In this document: piece by piece, positions 34,909 to 39,602 of the stretch
Layout of the letters: every line of letters begins with the position of its first letter
Numbering within the stretch: the first letter of the stretch is position 1
Assembly (NCBI GenBank): GCA_903901045.1
Contig: CAIUPP010000035.1
Coordinates: 1 to 39,602 of the forward strand
Direction: 5' to 3'
DNA: 39,602 nt
DNA from: an uncultured Planctomycetota bacterium
Lineage (GTDB): Bacteria > Planctomycetota > Brocadiia > CAIUPP01
Made by a program: the position numbers and the translations under genes
The notes under the pieces: generated by a model
Told to the model about the DNA's origin: nothing
The model's input: only the letters and a program-made list of their open reading frames with translations
Database searches by the model: none

Positions 34909-34940
34909 GCGTCCCCGGCGGGGTGCGCTGCCGGGGACGC
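34909..34940 (-). terminator. 11-bp hairpin between pseudopilin and LamG gene (third copy)
   Basis: GCGTCCCCGGC (34909-34919) and GCCGGGGACGC (34930-34940) form a perfect 11-bp stem with a 10-nt loop. It lies between the stop of the pseudopilin (34963) and the start of the LamG gene (34874), the same place as in both plus-strand units. Confidence 0.75.
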
Positions 34941-34962
34941 GCAGAGTGTGGCCGCGGACGGC

Positions 34963-36330
34963 CTAGTTCAGGTTGTACGGGTAGTCCGGCGCGTCGACAT
35001 CTATGCTGTTGCTGGCATCCAGCAAGTGCCAAACCTCCACCGCGCTGATATTTCGATACGAGGCAGTGTCCGGGTTCTTCCCGGTCCGGAACGTGCCATT
35101 GTCCGTGCCGTCCGGCGCCCAATTGTAAATGCCGTTGACCTGGATGGAGGCACTGAACGTGTAGGTGCTCGGCCAGGTATCGGCGTAGTAGGAAGGGAGC
35201 CACCACATGATCTGCTGCTGCGGGTCGCCGTACCAGCGCGCGCTCCAGTCGCCGTAGAGAACGTTGTAGCCGTCGCGGTGCGCGTACTGTCCCTTGCCGA
35301 CGAACGGCGTGTTGCCGTAGGTGCTGTTGTAGTAGCAATCAGCCTGAGAGAAGCTGTCGCTCACCAGCGCGCGCCCGCCCAGTTGCTTCTGCGTCTTGAA
35401 GATAGGATTTCCGGGGCGCACCCGCTGGGCCGGCTTGATGTGCCGCATCCTGACGCCGTCCGTCAGATGGTTGGCAACCACTGCGTTCGACATGTTGTAC
35501 CATGTGCTCAGTCCCACCATCGCCGGGACGTCGCGGTAATTGTAGTTGCTCTGCACGGCGCGGAAATACAGTCCTTTCGCGTAGTTGTCCGAGTTCATGC
35601 CCGAACTGACCCAATTCAGGTTTGTCATGTTACCGTGGCTGATTGAGTTGGCATCAAATCCTCCGAACGTGCGCAGGTCTCTTGGCGACGCCGCTGCGAA
35701 CATCGGCTTATTCTTGATGCTGAGCGCCGAGCCGGCGGCCACTTCGCCGGAGTCGGCGGGCATGTTGTCCCCGGCAGAGGGACAGAAGAACGTCCGCGCA
35801 TCGCCCATATATCCGCAGTCGAGCAGGTAGCCCAAGCCGATCCCGGTCAGGTTGAAATGGCCTGCTGCGCGCGCCTTTCCGTCCGCGGTGGTCCACGGCG
35901 TGTTGCTCGTTTCCTTCTGCCCCACATAGATTGTGCGGAAGTACCAGACCGGCAACCGGTTAATCGTGGAGCTGGTCTCGCCGTTCGTCCGCCAATCGAA
36001 TCCGCCCGTACGCAACTCTTCGCCAAGCTTCGTGTCCTTGACGATGCCCGCATCTGCGCAGTTCCAGACGCCACAATTGCTGCTGGAAACGGCGCCGGTG
36101 AATCCGCCATAGCCCGGCCAGCAAGGAAAGTACGAACCGAAGTCACTGCAGTAGCTCTCCAGACCCCGGCTCATCTGGCTCAGGTTGTTCAAGCAGGCCG
36201 TGCGTCGCGCCTTTTCCCGGGCCGCCGCCAAGGCCGGCAGAAGCATTCCGGCCAGAATTGCAATAATCGCTATCACCACAAGCAGTTCGATCAACGTGAA
36301 CGCCGCACTCCACCTCTGCAAAGACCTCAT
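34963..36330 (-). CDS. Type II pseudopilin-like protein with HX9D C-terminal motif (third copy)
   Basis: The 455-residue protein starts MRSLQRWSA and then the prepilin helix [19 protein letters not shown], with [19 protein letters not shown] behind. It shares with the others [35 protein letters not shown], the HX9D motif [20 protein letters not shown] and the tail [20 protein letters not shown] precedes the ATG. It is the first gene of a minus-strand operon whose promoter at 36541-36569 matches the consensus exactly. Cleavage by prepilin peptidase and assembly by a type II/IV machinery are expected from the family; neither is encoded here. Confidence 0.92.
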   Translation of the reverse strand: MRSLQRWSAAFTLIELLVVIAIIAILAGMLLPALAAAREKARRTACLNNLSQMSRGLESYCSDFGSYFPCWPGYGGFTGAVSSSNCGVWNCADAGIVKDTKLGEELRTGGFDWRTNGETSSTINRLPVWYFRTIYVGQKETSNTPWTTADGKARAAGHFNLTGIGLGYLLDCGYMGDARTFFCPSAGDNMPADSGEVAAGSALSIKNKPMFAAASPRDLRTFGGFDANSISHGNMTNLNWVSSGMNSDNYAKGLYFRAVQSNYNYRDVPAMVGLSTWYNMSNAVVANHLTDGVRMRHIKPAQRVRPGNPIFKTQKQLGGRALVSDSFSQADCYYNSTYGNTPFVGKGQYAHRDGYNVLYGDWSARWYGDPQQQIMWWLPSYYADTWPSTYTFSASIQVNGIYNWAPDGTDNGTFRTGKNPDTASYRNISAVEVWHLLDASNSIDVDAPDYPYNLN

Positions 36331-36515
36331 AAGATTCTCCTTTTTTCCAAAAATCCCTTGTGCCTTGCAGCCTCGCGGTCGCCTCGCCCGACCTCTCGCG
36401 CACGACCTGTGGTTTCCGTCACCGCTGAAACCGGCTACCTTCCCTCTCCGCCACCTCTTTTTTGCCCGCCTCTTGCAAATTCCTAAGGGCTGCGTTATAT
36501 TGCGAGTGGTGGTCT

Positions 36516-36537
36516 AGTGGTATTCCTCTATACCACT
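36516..36537. promoter_or_regulatory. Operator palindrome in the divergent promoter region
   Basis: AGTGGTAT (36516-36523) and ATACCACT (36530-36537) are perfect 8-bp inverted arms around a 6-nt spacer. The site covers the expected start of the leftward promoter and lies about 50 nt before the FadR-type regulator gene, so that regulator is the probable binder. GGT..ACC symmetry fits FadR-subfamily sites. Confidence 0.7.
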
Positions 36538-36540
36538 TGA

Positions 36541-36569
36541 ATTATAGTAACCATTCTTTGGATTGTCAA
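36541..36569 (-). promoter_or_regulatory. Perfect consensus sigma70 promoter of the leftward operon
   Basis: On the minus strand TTGACA (36569-36564), a 17-nt spacer and TATAAT (36546-36541) match the consensus at all twelve positions. The start would be near 36534, inside the operator palindrome. A promoter this strong implies that the bound repressor sets expression of the pseudopilin and LamG genes. Confidence 0.8.
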
Positions 36570-36584
36570 GGGAGGAAAAGAAAG

Positions 36585-37334
36585 ATGCCAATCATGCTGA
36601 AACCGCTAGCGCGTGATTCCCTGATCAACCGCGCTGTGGAGACAATCCACAACTATATCATTGACCGGGAGATGAAGGGGGGAGACCCTTTGCCCTCCGA
36701 GCGGCAGATGGCCAGCGCGCTGTTCATCAGCCGGGTGACACTTCGGAATGCCCTGGCAGTTCTGGAAGGAAGGGGGACTATTCACCGCGACCGGTCCGGC
36801 GCGGCGGTGGTCGCGCCGACCATAGGCATGCGACACGCGGGCGATCCGGAGAAGTTGCGGAGTGAATTGGCGCGCCTCAGAAACTTACGATCCGTCGCCG
36901 AAGTGGGCGCTGCCGAATTCGCCTGCCGTCATCGCACCGACGAAGACGTGGCGCGCCTGCGCGACATCGTGGGCGACATGTCCAGGGAGAACAAGGCGGA
37001 GCATTCCATCACAAGCAAGGACGCGGCGTTCCACTTCGCGCTGCTCCGTTGCGCCGGGGAGTTGTTTGTCCCGACATTCGGCGAAATGATTCGGGAGTTC
37101 TTTCGCCTGGCGACGGCCGCCCGTCCCTTGGTCATGACCAATCCGCAGAACGAGGATATCATCCTGGAGCACACACACATGGTGGATGCGCTCGAAAGAC
37201 GTGACCCATGCGCGCTGCGCGCCCTCCTGATCCAATCGTATGATAAGGACAAGGCTGGCCTCAGCGCCACGGTTCAAAAACGCGTCACGGACAAACCGAT
37301 GGAAACTGATGAGCGGATGTTCGCACGCGCATAA
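36585..37334 (+). CDS. FadR-subfamily GntR transcriptional regulator
   Basis: The 249-residue protein has an N-terminal GntR winged helix (about 15-75: PLPSERQMASALFISRVTLR, LAVLEGRGTIHRDRSGAAVV) and an all-helical FCD effector domain (about 90-230) with potential metal ligands in SKDAAFHFALLRC and EHTHMVDALERRD. FCD regulators usually sense carboxylic or sugar acids such as uronates. ATG 36585 was chosen because GGAGG lies 9 nt upstream; an upstream in-frame ATG at 36462 would run across the operator. The gene is divergent from the pseudopilin-LamG operon and shares with it the palindrome at 36516-36537. A sugar acid inducer would fit the DapA-like aldolase in that operon; this is inferred. 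Confidence 0.9.
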   Translation: MPIMLKPLARDSLINRAVETIHNYIIDREMKGGDPLPSERQMASALFISRVTLRNALAVLEGRGTIHRDRSGAAVVAPTIGMRHAGDPEKLRSELARLRNLRSVAEVGAAEFACRHRTDEDVARLRDIVGDMSRENKAEHSITSKDAAFHFALLRCAGELFVPTFGEMIREFFRLATAARPLVMTNPQNEDIILEHTHMVDALERRDPCALRALLIQSYDKDKAGLSATVQKRVTDKPMETDERMFARA

Positions 37335-37337
37335 CCC

Positions 37338-37390
37338 GGTCGAATGGCGAACCGAACGTAACTGTCTTTGAAACTTCTCCGTTTTAGGGA
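37338..37390 (+). repeat. Repeat A distal segment, second occurrence
   Basis: GGTCGAATGGCGAA, TAACTGTC and TTTGAAACTTCTCCGTTTT align with 14737-14790. It starts four bases behind the FadR-type gene stop and lies upstream of the ROK gene. The stretch between here and 37764 otherwise holds only the repeat B-like fragment and a weak promoter candidate. Confidence 0.6.
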
Positions 37391-37635
37391 CAAAAATGGC
37401 CTATCGTAACGCACACGGCAGGAGCGAAATAAGACAAGGAGCGTTTCGGGGCCGCTTGTGTTTCCAAGGTAGGACCGTCTGAAGGGGCAATCGTACCTTT
37501 CCAACTGCTCGCTTAAGGGGCAGACTGTGCTTCGCTCGCGGCAACCAGCCTTGCCAAGTCACTGCTCGTGCGAAGACTGACGAATAATTGGACAGCACGG
37601 GCTTTCCTTTGGCCACGGTCCCTTTCAACGTCCCA

Positions 37636-37666
37636 TGGTGTCAGATGAAGTTTTCGGGAGCGACAC
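37636..37666 (+). repeat. Degenerate repeat B fragment
   Basis: GGTGTCAGATGAAG followed by TTTTCGGGAGCGACA resembles the right end of repeat B (GGCGTCAGATGGAA, TTTACGGGACGGACGA). Only the last 30 or so bases are recognisable. It lies between the repeat A distal segment and the ROK gene, the same order as in the region before the second regulator. Confidence 0.4.
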
Positions 37667-37694
37667 AGGACTGGTGTAATATGCCTTTCCGCAT

Positions 37695-37700
37695 TATAAT
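37695..37700 (+). promoter_or_regulatory. Possible -10 box for the ROK gene
   Basis: TATAAT is a perfect -10 sequence 64 nt before the chosen GTG start. No good -35 box lies at 16-18 nt upstream (TGGTGT at best), so support is limited. Confidence 0.3.
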
Positions 37701-37764
37701 TACTCGGTCAAGCAGCCAAAGGCCGTTCTTGACGCAGAGCAATTCTCCATTTGAGGTGCCAACG

Positions 37765-39045
37765 GTGCGAGCGAATCAGAAGCCGGATGGCTTCTACCGC
37801 AGCAGCAAAGCGCAGCACAGGCAACTAGTTTTTCAGGCGCTTTATCATCAGGGACCCATCAGCCGATACAAGTTGGCTGAAGTTCTGAAGTTGCGATACC
37901 GCACCCTCCGGCGCTTGCTGAGCGAGATGTTGCATGAAGGGATCATTCAGGAAAGCGGCAATGTGATCGTTCGCCGCGGCCGCGCCCCGATCTTTCTGAG
38001 CGTCAATCCGCATGGCGGTCGAATCATCGGCATTGCCCTTGACGCCTGCGAAGTCACAGGGGTGTTGGTGGGGCTCGACCTATCGTTGCAGCGCACCAGC
38101 CATGCAAAGATCGGCCGGAATTCCTCTCGCAAAGCGATCCTGGAGAACATACACTCCGTCATTGCCGAACTGCGTCAGTCGCCCGAAGGGCGGATGGCGC
38201 CTTTGTGCGGCATTGGCTATGGGGAATATGGGCTTGTGGATGCGAACGCAGGAGTTGCCGTGCGCAGCACTTACCATCGCGCATGGCACGATGTTCCCAT
38301 CAAAGAGCAACTACAGAAGAGCTACGGCGTGCCGGTCAGCATCGAGACCGAAGAACGCTGCGTGCTCCTGGCCGAACACATTTGGGGGGCCATTCCCGAT
38401 ACCCAGACCGCCTTGCTCATCGAAGTGACCAGTGGGATTGGCTTTGCCGTGCTGGATCGAGGAGAACTGTTCTCTGGCGCGCGCGGGTTCGGTGGAGAGT
38501 TGGGACATATCCGTCTCGTTCGTGACGGAGACGCCTGTCCGTGCGGTTCGCGCGGCTGTTTGGAAACGGTGGTAAGCACGCGCGGGATCATCGAGGAAAT
38601 GCGCCAAGGTCTTAGGCATGAAAGGGGCGGGACGCCTGCGGGGCACGCCGATAGGGTGACCTTGGAAAGAGTCATTCAGTCGGCCATGCAGGGTGATGCT
38701 TTGGCCGGCCATGTGGTGGGGAAGACGGCCTCGTATCTGGGCCAAGCTGCCGGCATCGCCATCAACCTGTTCAACCCGGATGCCGTCCTGCTGCGCGGTG
38801 AAATGTTTCGGGTGGGCGGCTCCTGGCTCTTGGACACTGTGCAGCATGAGGCGGACTCCTGCGTGCTCAAAGAACTGAAGATGGGCGTTCGATGGCGTCT
38901 TTCAATGCTGGAAAGCGCGGCCGCACGGGGAGCTGCCGCCCGCGTTTTCGCGGAGATATTCGGCTTCAATCTGTCACTCTTGCCGCGGCCCGCTGTGCCG
39001 ATCCTTGAGAAGAGCCGGCGCACGATGGCGCGTGAAGGGCGATAG
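37765..39045 (+). CDS. ROK-family transcriptional regulator (NagC/XylR/Mlc type)
   Basis: The 426-residue protein has an N-terminal winged helix (about 15-65: HRQLVFQALYHQGPISRYKL, RTLRRLLSEMLHEGIIQESG) and a ROK sugar-kinase-like domain (about 85-400). ROK marks are GARGFGGELGHIRLV with the metal-binding histidine and the cysteine motif C258-P-C260-GSRG-C265-LE that binds zinc in the family. The presence of the helix-turn-helix makes it a regulator rather than a kinase. GTG 37765 with TTGAGGTG upstream was preferred; the frame is open to 37588 and ATG 37681 is possible but would overlap the TATAAT at 37695. It precedes the fourth pseudopilin and probably controls it. Confidence 0.88.
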   Translation: MRANQKPDGFYRSSKAQHRQLVFQALYHQGPISRYKLAEVLKLRYRTLRRLLSEMLHEGIIQESGNVIVRRGRAPIFLSVNPHGGRIIGIALDACEVTGVLVGLDLSLQRTSHAKIGRNSSRKAILENIHSVIAELRQSPEGRMAPLCGIGYGEYGLVDANAGVAVRSTYHRAWHDVPIKEQLQKSYGVPVSIETEERCVLLAEHIWGAIPDTQTALLIEVTSGIGFAVLDRGELFSGARGFGGELGHIRLVRDGDACPCGSRGCLETVVSTRGIIEEMRQGLRHERGGTPAGHADRVTLERVIQSAMQGDALAGHVVGKTASYLGQAAGIAINLFNPDAVLLRGEMFRVGGSWLLDTVQHEADSCVLKELKMGVRWRLSMLESAAARGAAARVFAEIFGFNLSLLPRPAVPILEKSRRTMAREGR

Positions 39046-39210
39046 ACGACTCTGGCCCGGGTGGATACTGCGAAGAATCGAAAGTGCGTCTCAAGGTGCC
39101 TTGCCGTCGCAACTCGGGGAGAGCCGGAAGACAGGGCAGCCGGCTGCTCCTTGGGGGTAGCTCGATAGGCTCTCGATTTCCGGTGCATCCGGGCATTTCC
39201 CATTTTCGTC

Positions 39211-39240
39211 TTGACATATTCCCGCCGCGTGCTATATTAT
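39211..39240 (+). promoter_or_regulatory. Promoter of the fourth pseudopilin unit
   Basis: TTGACA (39211-39216) is a perfect -35 box. TATATT (39233-39238, 16-nt spacer) or TATTAT (39235-39240, 18-nt spacer) can serve as -10. It lies about 85 nt before the pseudopilin ATG. The rest of the ROK-to-pseudopilin gap (39046-39210) holds a 12-bp palindrome GCAGCCGGCTGC but no gene. Confidence 0.7.
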
Positions 39241-39247
39241 GCGCATA
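39238..39247. promoter_or_regulatory. Palindrome at the transcription start
   Basis: TATGCGCATA is a perfect 10-bp palindrome at the -10/+1 junction of the promoter at 39211. Its position suits a repressor site, with the ROK regulator upstream as the likely binder; the site is short, so chance is possible. Confidence 0.4.
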
Positions 39248-39323
39248 GGCACAATACATGATGTGGACGATTGCGTGTTTCCCGGGTGTGCCGGGGAACG
39301 AGTGCTTCTTTGGAGGGCGTGTC

Positions 39324-39602
39324 ATGCAAGAGGCGCGACGGATGTCGAGGAGGTTCTGGTCGGCGTTCACGCTGATCGAGCTGTTAGTCGTCATCGCGAT
39401 CATCGCCATTCTGGCCGGGATGCTGCTGCCGGCGCTGGCGGCGGCGCGCGAAAAAGCGCGGCGGTCGGCCTGCCTGAACAACCTGAACCAGATGGCCAAG
39501 GCGCTGGAGAGCTACTGCAGCGACTATGCCGGTTACTTCCCCTCGTGGGCCGGTTCGGGCACGAATTTCACCTGGTGCAAGAACAGCGGGGGAGCCTGGA
39601 CC
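39324..39602 (+). CDS. Type II pseudopilin-like protein, N-terminal part (fourth copy, cut by window end)
   Basis: The first 93 residues are present: a basic leader ([14 protein letters not shown]), the prepilin helix [19 protein letters not shown], then [20 protein letters not shown] and [16 protein letters not shown], as in the complete copies. GGAGG lies 8 nt before ATG 39324. The HX9D motif, the C-terminal tail, the hairpin and a LamG gene are expected beyond the window. Confidence 0.92.
   Translation, partial: MQEARRMSRRFWSAFTLIELLVVIAIIAILAGMLLPALAAAREKARRSACLNNLNQMAKALESYCSDYAGYFPSWAGSGTNFTWCKNSGGAWT

Noticed and set aside
1-39602. CRISPR array, toxin-antitoxin or phage defence genes
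   Set aside because: No regularly spaced short repeats and no proteins of those families were found on either strand.

Overview
The window looks like chromosomal DNA of a GC-rich, polysaccharide-degrading bacterium of the PVC type. Lentisphaerota or a close relative is my best guess. It rests on the large type II pseudopilin family (all starting with the [19 protein letters not shown] helix), the LamG-rich giant secreted glycosidases, and the GntR/LacI/ROK regulators. The phylum is an inference: there is no rRNA or marker gene here.

Layout. (1) 21-14364, plus strand: a structured repeat, then a consensus promoter with a perfect palindrome, a GntR-LacI fusion regulator, a pseudopilin, a 1585-residue LamG/GH123-like protein, an amidohydrolase, a TIM-barrel glycosidase-like protein, an alpha/alpha-barrel protein and a Gfo/Idh/MocA oxidoreductase. 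(2) 14366-25721, plus strand: a terminator, a tRNA 3'-half remnant, a second copy of the structured repeat, a second repeat family, a promoter with tandem direct repeats, another GntR-LacI regulator, a secreted GH123-type protein, a pseudopilin and a 1940-residue LamG protein. A bidirectional hairpin at 25751-25794 ends this unit. (3) 36569-25972, minus strand: a perfect-consensus promoter, a pseudopilin, a 1506-residue LamG/alpha-galactosidase-like protein, a frameshifted amidohydrolase remnant, a DapA-like aldolase, a decayed gene, then a LacI regulator with its own promoter and a Gfo/Idh/MocA oxidoreductase. A FadR-type GntR regulator is divergent from this unit. (4) 37338-39602, plus strand: repeat remnants, a ROK regulator, and a promoter driving a fourth pseudopilin cut by the window end.

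The units share one plan. A dedicated regulator of varying class sits beside a pseudopilin with a HX9D C-terminal motif, then a strong hairpin, then one giant secreted LamG glycan-active protein, with variable catabolic enzymes behind. This resembles a polysaccharide utilisation locus in which a pseudopilin occupies the invariant position that SusC/SusD hold in Bacteroidota. No transporter, sulfatase or secretion-system gene is in the window, so uptake and pseudopilus assembly must be encoded elsewhere.

The intergenic regions also carry two repeat families. One shows paired base changes between its copies that preserve helices, which suggests an undescribed structured RNA.
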